Positions 7,842 through 16,200 of a stretch of 41,819 bases of DNA are shown here, in pieces. The notes beneath the pieces are model-generated. The model was not told the origin of the DNA. It ran no database searches and saw only the letters and a list, made by a program, of their open reading frames with translations. Every line of letters begins with the position of its first letter. Within the stretch, counting starts at the first letter, position 1. The translations under genes were made by a program, and so were the position numbers. Location of the stretch: contig CAMAYR010000010.1 in NCBI GenBank assembly GCA_945862355.1, forward strand, positions 1-41,819. The letters run 5' to 3'. The stretch comes from Devosia equisanguinis. Its GTDB lineage: Bacteria > Pseudomonadota > Alphaproteobacteria > Rhizobiales > Hyphomicrobiaceae.

Positions 7842-8411
7842 TCAGACCTCGGCCGGCTCTTTCTTGGCAACCGGCGGCGCGACGACCGGCGGGCGTGGCG
7901 CCATCGATACCATGTACTCCGGAGTGCGCTCGCGACGGCGCGGCTGAGCCGGCTGGAAGGCGCGGCGAGCATGGAACTCGCAGTATGGAAGGCCGGCTAC
8001 CTTGCTGCGATTGCAGAAGTGGAACTCGGACGTCTGGGGATCGCCGATCGGCCAGCGGCAGCTAGATTCCACGAGATCGAGCAAGGATTTGCGCTCGGTC
8101 ACAGGGATATCGACCTCTTCGTAGGTCGAGACGTAGGGCTCTGCTTCCGGCTGAAACGGCGCGCGCAGCGCCATCGGACCGACATTGTTGAAGCGCGGCT
8201 TGGCGGGACGGCGGGGCGCTGCGATGCGCGGCCGCGGGCGGGACGTTGCAACCCGGGAGGTCGGCGCGCGGCCGGAAAGTCCAAGGCGATGCACCTTGCC
8301 GATCACGGCGTTGCGGGTAACCCCACCAATACGGCTTGCGATCTGGCTTGCGCTGAGCCCTTCCTGCCAGAGCTTCTTCAGCGCCTCTACGCGTTCATCG
8401 TTCCACGACAT
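7842..8411 (-). CDS. gcrA: GcrA cell cycle regulator
   Basis: 189 residues. The N-terminal helix-turn-helix MSWNDERVEALKKLWQEG, then SASQIASRIG and RNAVIGKVHRLGL, is diagnostic of GcrA. A basic, Pro/Arg-rich linker follows, then the C-terminal sigma-interaction region with CRWPIGDP and FCNRSKVAGLPYCEFH. In Caulobacter GcrA binds promoters holding CcrM-methylated GANTC sites and recruits RNA polymerase through sigma-70 domain 2. AAGGAG (8420-8425) lies 8 nt before the ATG at 8411. One GANTC site (GAATC, 8428-8432) falls just upstream in its own leader. No cell-cycle genes lie adjacent. Confidence 0.96.
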   Translation of the reverse strand: MSWNDERVEALKKLWQEGLSASQIASRIGGVTRNAVIGKVHRLGLSGRAPTSRVATSRPRPRIAAPRRPAKPRFNNVGPMALRAPFQPEAEPYVSTYEEVDIPVTERKSLLDLVESSCRWPIGDPQTSEFHFCNRSKVAGLPYCEFHARRAFQPAQPRRRERTPEYMVSMAPRPPVVAPPVAKKEPAEV

Positions 8412-8977
8412 CGTTGTCGCTCCTTGAGAATCACAGCAGAGTGCGCGCATCTGTGGCGCACGCTCCGCGACAACCGGAACGACGGTCGCGCACGACGCTC
8501 CGTCACGAGCCAGCCGGATGAGGCCTAGGCACGGGTCGGGCGGACGCAGAAACGTCTACCGGCTACGAGACTGAAAACGGGGGAAGCACACACACGCACT
8601 GCCAGACACAGGCAGGAACACCCGACGCAACTCAACGGCGACAACTCGGGTTACTTCGACCAGCTCCCTCGCACTGAGGGTAACCGATCACCGTGAGCCG
8701 GATGCGAAAGGCTAAACCAAGCATCCGTCACGTACACGCCGACGGCAGACACATCAGCCTGCCAAGACCCGCAACATTTCGAGGCCCGACGACCGGACAC
8801 TACTACATGCGGTTTTCGGCCCACAAGTCGCTCCTGCCTATTTACCGGTATTGACAGTTCGCTGTGGCGAGAGGGTCACGAATCAATGCATTTGTTCTCT
8901 GTATGTATCCGGACAAGGTTGCGGATGAACTGGAAAACTTTCGCCCGCATATGTTTTTCGTCACGCATATCAGCACG

Positions 8978-9006
8978 TTGACAGCCGTTCACACTGTGCG
9001 TATCGA
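8978..9006 (+). promoter_or_regulatory. Candidate sigma-70 promoter upstream of argD
   Basis: A consensus -35 TTGACA (8978-8983) is followed after exactly 17 bp by TATCGA (9001-9006), a poor -10. Transcription would start near 9013, only about 45 bp before the intrinsic terminator, so this would drive either a tiny RNA or an argD leader with an attenuator. Confidence 0.4.
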
Positions 9007-9032
9007 TAAATTCAGAGCCAACGTTCGGGATG

Positions 9033-9056
9033 AGCCGCCGCAACCGGCGGCTTTTT
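9033..9056 (+). terminator. Intrinsic terminator just upstream of argD
   Basis: A perfect 8-bp stem AGCCGCCG (9033-9040) / CGGCGGCT (9045-9052) with a CAAC loop runs straight into TTTTT (9052-9056). Its position, 26 bp before the argD start with no coding gene ahead of it on the plus strand, means it ends a non-coding transcript or acts as a leader attenuator. Confidence 0.85.
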
Positions 9057-9081
9057 GATTTGGGCGAAAGGATCGGCTGCC

Positions 9082-10293
9082 ATGGCGAAGGATGCTGGTC
9101 AGTCGCGTGGGGCGTCGCCGGCCGTGATGGCGACCTATGCGCGCCAGGACGTCGTATTCGAGCGCGGCGAGGGCAGCTGGCTCATCGCCATCGACGGCAG
9201 TCGCTATCTCGATTTCGGCAGCGGTGTCGCGGTCAACGCACTCGGGCACGCCCACCCGCACCTGATCGCGGCGCTGACCGAGCAGGCCGGCAAGCTCTGG
9301 CACACCTCCAATCTCTACCGGGTGGCCGGTCAGGAACGGCTGGCCGAGCGGCTGTGTGCGGCCTCGTTCGCGGAGAAGGTGTTTTTCTGCAACTCGGGGG
9401 CGGAAGCCTGCGAAGGCGCGATCAAAACCGCGCGCCGCTACCAATTCGTGTCCGGTCAGCCCGAGCGGAACCAGATCATCACATTTCAGGGCTCGTTCCA
9501 CGGCCGGACGCTGGCGACGCTCGCCGCTGCCGGGAACGATAAGTACCTGGAGGGGTTCGGTCCCGACATGCCGGGCTTCGTCGTGCTGCCTTCCCTCGAC
9601 CGGGCAGTCGTCGAGGCTGCCATCGGGCCGCAGACAGCCGCCATCATGATCGAGCCCGTGCAAGGCGAGGGCGGGGTGCGCGCCATTCCGGTCGACGACC
9701 TGCGCTGGCTGCGCGAGATCTGCAGTACGCACGGCCTGTTGCTGGTGCTCGACGAGGTGCAAACCGGCATGGGCCGCACCGGCCGGCTGTTCGCGCACGA
9801 GTGGGCGGGGATCACGCCGGACGTAATGGCGGTCGCCAAGGGTATCGGTGGCGGCTTTCCGCTCGGCGCCGTGATGGCGACGGCGGAGGCTGCGAAAGGC
9901 ATGACGGCGGGAACCCACGGCTCGACGTTCGGCGGCAACCCGTTGGCGACGGCCGTCGGCAATGCCGTTCTCGACGTGCTGCTGGCACCGGGCTTCATGG
10001 AGGAGGTGCAGGTCAAAGCCTCGCGCCTCAACCAAGCGATCGCGCGGGTGAAGGACGAGCACCCGGACCTCGTCGTCGAGATACGCGGCAAGGGTCTGCT
10101 CACGGGCATTCGCCTGAGACCGCCGGTCGGCGACGTCGTCAAAGCCTGCCTCGCCGAGAAGCTTCTGGTGGTCGGCGCGGGCGACAACGTCATGCGCCTG
10201 CTGCCGCCGCTCAACGTCACCGATGCCGAGCTCAGCGAGGCTGCCTCCCGTCTGTCGAAAGCACTTGCCCATGTCGCCAAGGCCTCCGCTTAA
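9082..10293 (+). CDS. argD: Acetylornithine/succinyldiaminopimelate aminotransferase
   Basis: 403 residues, class III PLP aminotransferase. It converts N-acetylglutamate semialdehyde to N-acetylornithine in arginine synthesis and often also works in the lysine pathway. Visible features: [18 protein letters not shown] near the N-terminus, the [15 protein letters not shown] cofactor loop, the FHGRTLATL segment, [14 protein letters not shown] with the PLP-pyridine Asp, and the Schiff-base Lys near residue 253 in AVAKGIGGG. The ATG at 9082 has AAGGA about 9 nt upstream. argF follows 28 bp after the stop. Confidence 0.96.
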   Translation: MAKDAGQSRGASPAVMATYARQDVVFERGEGSWLIAIDGSRYLDFGSGVAVNALGHAHPHLIAALTEQAGKLWHTSNLYRVAGQERLAERLCAASFAEKVFFCNSGAEACEGAIKTARRYQFVSGQPERNQIITFQGSFHGRTLATLAAAGNDKYLEGFGPDMPGFVVLPSLDRAVVEAAIGPQTAAIMIEPVQGEGGVRAIPVDDLRWLREICSTHGLLLVLDEVQTGMGRTGRLFAHEWAGITPDVMAVAKGIGGGFPLGAVMATAEAAKGMTAGTHGSTFGGNPLATAVGNAVLDVLLAPGFMEEVQVKASRLNQAIARVKDEHPDLVVEIRGKGLLTGIRLRPPVGDVVKACLAEKLLVVGAGDNVMRLLPPLNVTDAELSEAASRLSKALAHVAKASA

Positions 10294-10321
10294 CACGTCG
10301 CGTCAGGCGCAATCCGCGCAG

Positions 10322-11254
10322 ATGCCAACTCTGTCCGCCCCGCGCCACCTGCTCGATCTGCATCTGCTCGACGCAGCAACCGTGCGCCGCATCGTCGACG
10401 ACGCGCACACGATGAAGCGCGCAGGCAAGCGTGTGCCGCCGGCTATGCGACCGGCCGGCATCGAGGATGCCGTACTGGTTATGATCTTCGAGAAGCCCTC
10501 GACACGGACGCGGGTATCGTTCGACATCGCCATGCGACAGCTCGGGGGCCAGACGATTGCGCTCAATCATACCGACCTGCAGCTCGGCCGCGGCGAGACG
10601 ATCGCGGATACCGCGCGGGTGCTGTCGCGGTATGCCGATGCGATCATGATCCGCGCGAACAAGCACGCCACGCTGCTCGATCTGGCGGAATACGCCGACA
10701 TTCCGGTGATCAACGGCCTGACGGACGAGAGCCATCCCTGCCAGGTGCTGGCCGACGTGCAGACGTTCGAGGAGAGCTGCGGGCCGATCGCGGGCAAGAC
10801 GGTGGCCTGGGTCGGCGACGGCAACAACGTCGCTGTGTCGTGGATGCACGCCGCGGTGCGGCTCGGCTTCTCGCTCAGAATTGCATGTCCGCCCTCGCTC
10901 GCCCCTGATCCGAAAGTGGTCGAGTGGGTGAACAAGGAGGGCGGCGACGTCTCCATCGACAGCGATGCGGCTGGGGCCGTCGCGGGCGCGGCTTGTGTCG
11001 TCACTGACACCTGGGTCTCGATGGGCCAGACAGATGCAGCCCACCGCAAGCAGCTGCTGGCACCCTATGCCGTGGATGCAAAGCTGATGAGCATGGCCGC
11101 GAAGGACGCCATATTCCTGCACTGCCTGCCGGCCTACCGCGAGCATGAGGTCACCGCCGAGGTGCTCGAGGGTCCTCAGTCGCGGGTGTGGGACGAAGCG
11201 GAGAACAGGCTGCACGCACAGAAGGCGGTGCTGGCCTGGTGTCTGGGAGCATGA
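10322..11254 (+). CDS. argF: Ornithine carbamoyltransferase
   Basis: 310 residues, normal for the anabolic enzyme that makes citrulline from ornithine and carbamoyl phosphate. The carbamoyl-phosphate motif is EKPSTRTRVSFD; HPCQ is in DESHPCQVLAD; the ornithine-binding region has WVSMGQ, and the catalytic loop is HCLPAYREHEVT. I chose the ATG at 10322 because it begins where homologues begin (LSAPRHLLDL); an ATG at 10271, overlapping argD by 23 bp, is the alternative and neither has a strong ribosome site. It is cotranscribed with argD and hslO. Confidence 0.95.
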   Translation: MPTLSAPRHLLDLHLLDAATVRRIVDDAHTMKRAGKRVPPAMRPAGIEDAVLVMIFEKPSTRTRVSFDIAMRQLGGQTIALNHTDLQLGRGETIADTARVLSRYADAIMIRANKHATLLDLAEYADIPVINGLTDESHPCQVLADVQTFEESCGPIAGKTVAWVGDGNNVAVSWMHAAVRLGFSLRIACPPSLAPDPKVVEWVNKEGGDVSIDSDAAGAVAGAACVVTDTWVSMGQTDAAHRKQLLAPYAVDAKLMSMAAKDAIFLHCLPAYREHEVTAEVLEGPQSRVWDEAENRLHAQKAVLAWCLGA

Positions 11255-11258
11255 TGCA

Positions 11259-12242
11259 ATGATCGGCCAGGGCAGCGACGACAGGGTGCTGCCGTTCCGC
11301 ACGGAAAGCTCCGGCGCGCAAGGGCGGCTCGTGCGCCTGGGCGCGAGTTGCGACGAGATCCTGTCGCGGCACGATTATCCCGAGCCGGTCAGCCAGGTAC
11401 TGGGCGAGGCGCTCGCATTGACGGCGCTGCTAGGCTCGCTGCTGCAGGCGAACGGGCGACTGATCCTGCAAACCCAAACCAACGGACCGCTGCGCCAGAT
11501 CGCGGTGAACTACACGAGCCCTGGACAACTTCGCGGGCTGGCGAACTTCGATGCAGCGCGCATCGAGACGCTGGTGCGCGAGGGGCTCACCGGCATGGCG
11601 CATCTCGTGGGCAGCGGGCACCTGGCCATGACGATCGATCCGGGCGGGGGACAGCCGCGCACGCAAGGCATCGTGGAGCTCACCAATCATACACTGGCGC
11701 AAGCAGCCTACACCTACTTCCGTCAATCCGAGCAGATCCCGACGTTCGTGCGGCTGGCCGTTGCGCGGCATCAGGTGCGGACGGGGACAGGAGCGTCGGC
11801 GGCATGGCGATGGCGGGCTGGCGGGCTGATCGTGCAGCAGCTTCCCGACGACGCTGGCGCGTCTGTGGCCCAGCGCGGGGACGATCCACGTACCGCCGTC
11901 ACGGAGACGGAGGACGACGAAGTGCGGCGCGCCTACGAGGAGGACTGGAACCGCGCAAGGATGCTGGCCTCCACCGTGGAGGATCACGAGTTGCTCGACC
12001 CGACGCTCGAGCCCGAGCAACTGCTCTACCGTCTGTTTGCGGAGGAAGGGGTCCGTGTGCTCAGCGGCGTCGATGTAGAGGCGCGCTGCGGCTGCTCCCG
12101 CGAGCGGGTGGAGCGTCTCCTCAAGACGTTCGGCAGCGCTGAGCTGTCAGATCTGCGCGAGCCCGATGGCAGCCTCAGTGTCAAATGCGAGTACTGCAGC
12201 AGCGAGCAGCGGTTCACGCCGGACGAGGTGGCTGGTCTGTGA
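11259..12242 (+). CDS. hslO: Hsp33 redox-regulated chaperone
   Basis: 327 residues. The N-terminal chaperone domain (about 15-200) and the C-terminal zinc switch are both present: CGCS near residue 275 and CEYC near 310 form the four-cysteine Zn site that is oxidised to activate the holdase. Start at ATG 11259, 4 bp after the argF stop, with a GGGAG ribosome site about 10 nt upstream. The argD-argF-hslO order is typical of Hyphomicrobiales. Cytoplasmic protection against oxidative unfolding is the known family role. Confidence 0.95.
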   Translation: MIGQGSDDRVLPFRTESSGAQGRLVRLGASCDEILSRHDYPEPVSQVLGEALALTALLGSLLQANGRLILQTQTNGPLRQIAVNYTSPGQLRGLANFDAARIETLVREGLTGMAHLVGSGHLAMTIDPGGGQPRTQGIVELTNHTLAQAAYTYFRQSEQIPTFVRLAVARHQVRTGTGASAAWRWRAGGLIVQQLPDDAGASVAQRGDDPRTAVTETEDDEVRRAYEEDWNRARMLASTVEDHELLDPTLEPEQLLYRLFAEEGVRVLSGVDVEARCGCSRERVERLLKTFGSAELSDLREPDGSLSVKCEYCSSEQRFTPDEVAGL

Positions 12243-12540
12243 TCGGCCCGGCCGCGCGCCTGCGTTGCCAACCCGGTGCGATCGTCCTGAAGAAGCCCAG
12301 CCTCGAGTTGCCTATGAGCCGTCAGGCACCCTCCCGGCCGGGGAGTGCCGGCTGCCCTCGCGGAGTGGCCATCTACGCGTACCATCGGTCGAGATCGAAG
12401 GAAATTGCGTCGAACAACGTTCAACTTGAACGCGCGAATTAACATGGAGTTAGTCAAGAGCGGCTATAAACGATGACTGCCAAGTCGTCGTACTAACTGG
12501 AGTTTTTTGGCTTCCATCGCGCAGCCGGAAAGCCCAGTCC
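12243..12540. other. Spacer with two palindromes upstream of the PilZ gene
   Basis: About 300 bp. A 25-bp near-perfect palindrome at 12325-12349 (GGCAC arms, CCCGGCCGGG centre, two mismatched pairs) lies 85 bp after hslO. A second dyad, CGTTCAA-C-TTGAACG (12418-12432), sits in AT-richer DNA about 110 bp before the PilZ ORF and has the look of an operator. No Shine-Dalgarno/ATG pair was found for a gene here. Confidence 0.45.
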
Positions 12541-14763
12541 TTGAACAATCGTGCGTTATGCGCCCGAGGTGCTTCCACCTCGGACGATCGCACACCAGGA
12601 AATCGGGTCCAGCGCGTGCTGTTCTGGCGTACAAAAAACGCGCGTTTCAAGACGAGATTGAGCTCGGTCGTCGAGACGTCCGAGCGCTCGAAGCAATCCT
12701 TGCGTCCCAAGGAACTCCGGGTCGTCATCGACACGACGTATGTGGACGGTCAGCCACAATACACCTACGGCGACGAGACTTATTACGACGAGAACGGGCC
12801 GGTGCCGGGCTCAGAGGATGCCGCGGCAGGCCAAGGCGAAGCAGTGGTCGGGCAGGAAGCCCTCGACTGCGATGCGAACCGTGAACTCGAACAAATTCCG
12901 GGCGACCCTGTCCACCGCTTCGAAGCCGCCGTCCGCGAGCGCGAGATGGCCGCGCTCGCGGAAGCAGAGGAATTCCAGCGCCTGGCTGCCGCGCGAGAGG
13001 CGGAAGCCGTGGCCGAAGCCCGACAGCTCAGGGAGCTGGCCGTCGCGCGAGAGGCGGAAGCGCAACGGGAGCTGCAGGCCCTCATAGACGCCGAGCAGAG
13101 GCGTCGCGAGGAGGAGGCCGCACGGATCGAGGCGGAAGCGCGCCAGCACGAGGAAACGGCCTGCCGCGAGGCCGAGCATCAGAGCGAACTCGCAGCCCAG
13201 CGCGAGATCGAAGCGCAAAAAGAAATCGCCGCCCGTCGTGAGGTCGAGGCGGAAGCTAAACGGCGCGAGGCAGAGGCTCTACGCGAGGCGGAGGCCGCGC
13301 GCGAAGCGGCCGCACGGATCGAGGCGGAAGCGCGCCAGCGCGAGGAGACGGCCCGCCGCGAGGCCGAGCATCAGCGCGAACTCGCAGCCCAGCGCGAGAT
13401 CGAAGCGCAAAAAGAAATCGCCGCCCGTCGTGAGGTCGAGGCGCAGCTCGAGGCTCTTGCGCTGCGCGAGGCGGAAATGCAGCGCGAGTTGGCGGCATTG
13501 CGGGAAGCGCGCGAACGTGACGAGCAGCTACGGCGCGAGCAACAAGCAGAGCGTGAGGCTCAGGCGGCGCGTGAGTTGGCCGCTCGCCTCGAAGCGGAAG
13601 CGCGAGAGCGAGAGGAACTGGCACGCCGCGAGGAGCAGGCGCGCCGGGAAGCCGAGGCTGCAAAGCAAGAGCTGATCGCGAAAGAATTGGCCGATAGACT
13701 TGCGGCAGAAGAGCTCGAGCGTGAGACGGAAGCGCGCCGCGAGGCCGAAGCCCTACGCGTCGCAGAAGCCGCACGCATGGCCTCCGAGGTGCTTGAGCGT
13801 GATGAGAACTCGCGCCGCGAGGCCGAGCGTCAACGCGATGTGGACGCTCAACGAGAGCTTGCTGCGCGCCGGGAGTTCGAGGCTCAGCTCGAGCAGGCCG
13901 CGCGTCGCGAAGCAGAGATGGCGCGCGAGCTTGCAGCACTGCGCGAGGCGGAGGCGCAGCGGGAAATCACCGCGCGGATCGAGGCGGAAGTGCTGCGCCG
14001 CCTGCAGGCAGCAGCGCCGAGCCTGGGGGCATCGCCCGGGCAGTCGCAACCGGCAAAGCCGGCGTTCCACGTGCCGGCTGATGCCGCCGTATCGATGGTG
14101 GCGAGCAAGGTGCCGGCGATGGCCTTCAAGCCGACGCCGGCCCTTCTGCCGAGCGAGATCGAAGCCGCAGAGGAAGCCAGGAGAAACGAAGGCGCTGCGC
14201 ACCACTCCAGTGCCGGGCGATCGCTCAGCGCGACGCCGATACGATCGGAATCGGATGGGGAGACGCCGGCCCCGGATACCGCGACCGAGGCAATCAAGCC
14301 GCATCATGATCGCAAGCACAAGCGCGTCTCCTCGCGGACGCCTGCCACGATCTGGTGCAATGGCATGCCGCAGGCGATGTCCTGCACGATGCGTGATCGC
14401 TCGTCGGGAGGCGCCTTGATCGAGTTGCCGCCCGACCCGTTCAATGCCGAGATCTCGAGCTTCGGGGTCGGGGACACGGTCACGCTCACCTTCCAATCTC
14501 CGCAAGAGCGAACCTCGGTCGTGTGCACGGTGATGAGAATCAAGGGCCGACAGTGCGGGCTGAAGTTCTCCGGCCAGTTCAACACTCAGTCGCTCAAGTC
14601 GAAGCGAACCGAGGCAAAGGCGGAGCCGGTTGCCAAAACCGGTGGGCTGCTCAAGGCAAAGACCGATGCGACTTCCAAGCCGGGCGTTCTCCTGAAGTCA
14701 AAGCTCGGCGCCAAGACCGAGGCGGCCGCGAAGCCCAAGAGCGGGTTCAAGCTGTTCCGGTGA
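12541..14763 (+). CDS. Long coiled-coil protein with C-terminal PilZ domain
   Basis: Up to 740 residues. Residues about 125-490 are an almost unbroken alpha-helical coiled coil of Ala, Glu, Arg and Gln (RREAEAQRELAA-like), including a 64-residue duplication. A Pro/Ala linker follows, then a PilZ-type domain at about 588-680 with RKHKR..SSR and DRSSGG, matching the RxxxR and D/NxSxxG signature of cyclic di-GMP binding. A Lys/Ala-rich tail (residues about 690-740) ends in FKLFR. No signal peptide or membrane segment, so cytoplasmic. The start is unclear: the frame opens with TTG at 12541, has no ATG until residue 136 and no clear ribosome site. A role as a c-di-GMP-responsive structural protein is inference. 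Confidence 0.8.
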   Translation: MNNRALCARGASTSDDRTPGNRVQRVLFWRTKNARFKTRLSSVVETSERSKQSLRPKELRVVIDTTYVDGQPQYTYGDETYYDENGPVPGSEDAAAGQGEAVVGQEALDCDANRELEQIPGDPVHRFEAAVREREMAALAEAEEFQRLAAAREAEAVAEARQLRELAVAREAEAQRELQALIDAEQRRREEEAARIEAEARQHEETACREAEHQSELAAQREIEAQKEIAARREVEAEAKRREAEALREAEAAREAAARIEAEARQREETARREAEHQRELAAQREIEAQKEIAARREVEAQLEALALREAEMQRELAALREARERDEQLRREQQAEREAQAARELAARLEAEAREREELARREEQARREAEAAKQELIAKELADRLAAEELERETEARREAEALRVAEAARMASEVLERDENSRREAERQRDVDAQRELAARREFEAQLEQAARREAEMARELAALREAEAQREITARIEAEVLRRLQAAAPSLGASPGQSQPAKPAFHVPADAAVSMVASKVPAMAFKPTPALLPSEIEAAEEARRNEGAAHHSSAGRSLSATPIRSESDGETPAPDTATEAIKPHHDRKHKRVSSRTPATIWCNGMPQAMSCTMRDRSSGGALIELPPDPFNAEISSFGVGDTVTLTFQSPQERTSVVCTVMRIKGRQCGLKFSGQFNTQSLKSKRTEAKAEPVAKTGGLLKAKTDATSKPGVLLKSKLGAKTEAAAKPKSGFKLFR
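13116..13443 (+). repeat. In-frame 192-bp tandem duplication in the coiled coil
   Basis: The block 13116-13251 recurs at 13308-13443 with only four mismatches in 136 bp. The offset is 192 bp, exactly 64 codons, so the reading frame and heptad register are preserved. The high nucleotide identity points to a recent duplication within the PilZ gene. Confidence 0.9.
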
Positions 14764-14790
14764 GCCGGCAGATACCGGCAACACTTTTTT
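14764..14790 (+). terminator. Weak intrinsic terminator after the PilZ gene
   Basis: GCCGG (14764-14768) pairs with CCGGC (14775-14779); after AACAC comes a run of six T (14785-14790). The stem is short and separated from the T-run, so efficiency is doubtful, but it starts directly after the stop codon. Confidence 0.5.
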
Positions 14791-14979
14791 GCTCAGCCGC
14801 AAGCCCAATCCCGCGCGCGGATACCGCCGATACAAATGCTCGACGACGGGTCGAACATCTGGTTTTCCGCTATCGTTCACTCGATCCATCGCGGCAGCCA
14901 GGACGGTTCGAGTTCGCCCCGCGCACGCGGAGCTTCGCTTACCAGCCCCGACAAGGGGCAAGCCCGAGGTTGAACGGGA

Positions 14980-15999
14980 TCAGTGAGACGTTGCCTTGTG
15001 GCCGCCGATGCCGCGCGGCTTGCGCATGAGATAGAGCGCGGCACGCCGCAGCAGAAAGAGGCGGATCGGGTCCCACGGGCGCTCTGCGACGTGGCGTAAG
15101 ACCGCCGCCAGAATGCCATGGCGCGATGGAAAGCCAGGCACGTCCCAAAGCTCGTAGCGCATCTGGAAAAACATGAGATAGCTTTCGACTGGATAGTGCG
15201 GCGCGAGAAGGCTGCGATAGCGCTCGACCGCGGGACCATAATCACCGCCGACGTCGATGCGGCCGATCACCGGGCTGTCGTCGAGGCCGAAGTGGCGGGC
15301 GATGGCCGACAGGTCGCTCATCAGTGCCGAATAGACCTGTGTGCGCACGCGCAGGCGGCTCATGTTGGATGAATGAAAGCGGTGGTCCACCAGCACCTCG
15401 GGCAGGCGATCGAGGCGGCCGAGGTCGCCCAGCCGCCAGCACAGGTCGCGATCCTCAGACGCGACGAACTGGGCGCGGTAGCCGCCGATCTTGCGCAACG
15501 CATCGGCTCGGATCATCGGCGTCGGTCCGTAGAGCCACTGCTGGCGCGGCGGGAAGGCCGAGGGGGCGTGGCGCAACCTCTCTTGGCGGATGCGCGGCTT
15601 GCCCACGTATGTGCCGTCCTCGCGCATGGACTGCAACAGACAGCCGACGCCGACGACGTAAGGATTGGCGTCCAGAAATGCCGCCTGTCGCTCGAGGCGC
15701 TGCGGCCGCATCAGATCGTCATGGTCGATGCGGGCGATGTAGGCGCCGCGCGATTCGGCAATGGCGCGGTTGAGCGTCGCGATGAGGCCCTCGTTCTCCT
15801 TCTCCAAGACCCGCATCCGCGGGTCGCCGGTAGCGAGATCGCGGAGGATCGCACGCGATCCATCGGTGCTGCCGTCATCGACGACGACGAGCTCGAAATC
15901 ACGGAATGTCTGACCCAAAATCGAGTGAATGGTCTCGGCGACGAACTTCTCGCCGTTGTAGGAGGCCACGATCACGGAGACTTTGGGTGGCGCTCGCAT
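14980..15999 (-). CDS. Family 2 glycosyltransferase
   Basis: 339 residues, GT-A fold. The N-terminus has VSVIVASYNGEKFV, then VVVDDGSTDGSR for nucleotide binding and ARIDHDD (residues 90-95) as the metal-binding DxD-type motif. The acceptor region contains FVASEDRDLCWRL, the ED motif that carries the catalytic base in many GT2 enzymes. A basic amphipathic C-terminus may associate with the membrane. The sugar and acceptor cannot be named. It lies just downstream, on the same strand, of the TPR-OGT glycosyltransferase (200-bp gap), so the two may act on the same glycan or glycoprotein. Confidence 0.9.
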   Translation of the reverse strand: MRAPPKVSVIVASYNGEKFVAETIHSILGQTFRDFELVVVDDGSTDGSRAILRDLATGDPRMRVLEKENEGLIATLNRAIAESRGAYIARIDHDDLMRPQRLERQAAFLDANPYVVGVGCLLQSMREDGTYVGKPRIRQERLRHAPSAFPPRQQWLYGPTPMIRADALRKIGGYRAQFVASEDRDLCWRLGDLGRLDRLPEVLVDHRFHSSNMSRLRVRTQVYSALMSDLSAIARHFGLDDSPVIGRIDVGGDYGPAVERYRSLLAPHYPVESYLMFFQMRYELWDVPGFPSRHGILAAVLRHVAERPWDPIRLFLLRRAALYLMRKPRGIGGHKATSH

Positions 16000-16200
16000 G
16001 ATAGCTCGAAATCTGGGGCACGCGAATTGTGGCGCCCGAGCTGAATGCCTCGACCCGACAGTCTGGGCCGTTCGGGCACAGTGCGACTACGGCTTCGGCT
16101 GGACGAACGCCAACGGCGACATCCTCCGCGCGCAACTGCATATGGCATGCGCGTCGGGATTGGAAGTGCGGAGGGAAAATCCGGTCGAAACAGTGGCCTT

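Larger units (their letters stand above)
8412..9081. other. 670-bp non-coding region rich in hairpins
   Basis: Divergent spacer between gcrA and argD. Hairpins seen: CTGCC/GGCAG (8599-8615); GGTTAC/GTAACC (8649-8685) enclosing CCCTC/GAGGG (8666-8680); CGGATGC/GCATCCG (8699-8727); GGCAG/CTGCC (8744-8763). From about 8840 to 9015 composition becomes AT-richer, with two TTGACA hexamers (8851-8856 and 8978-8983) and a GANTC site at 8880-8884. An ORF at 8864-9058 has no ribosome site and ends inside the terminator. The region could hold an RNA gene, but I recognise no known RNA family. Confidence 0.5.

Noticed and set aside
8864-9058. 64-codon ORF ending at the terminator upstream of argD
   Set aside because: No ribosome site, starts at GTG, composition unlike neighbours, and its stop lies inside the terminator T-run; more likely non-coding.
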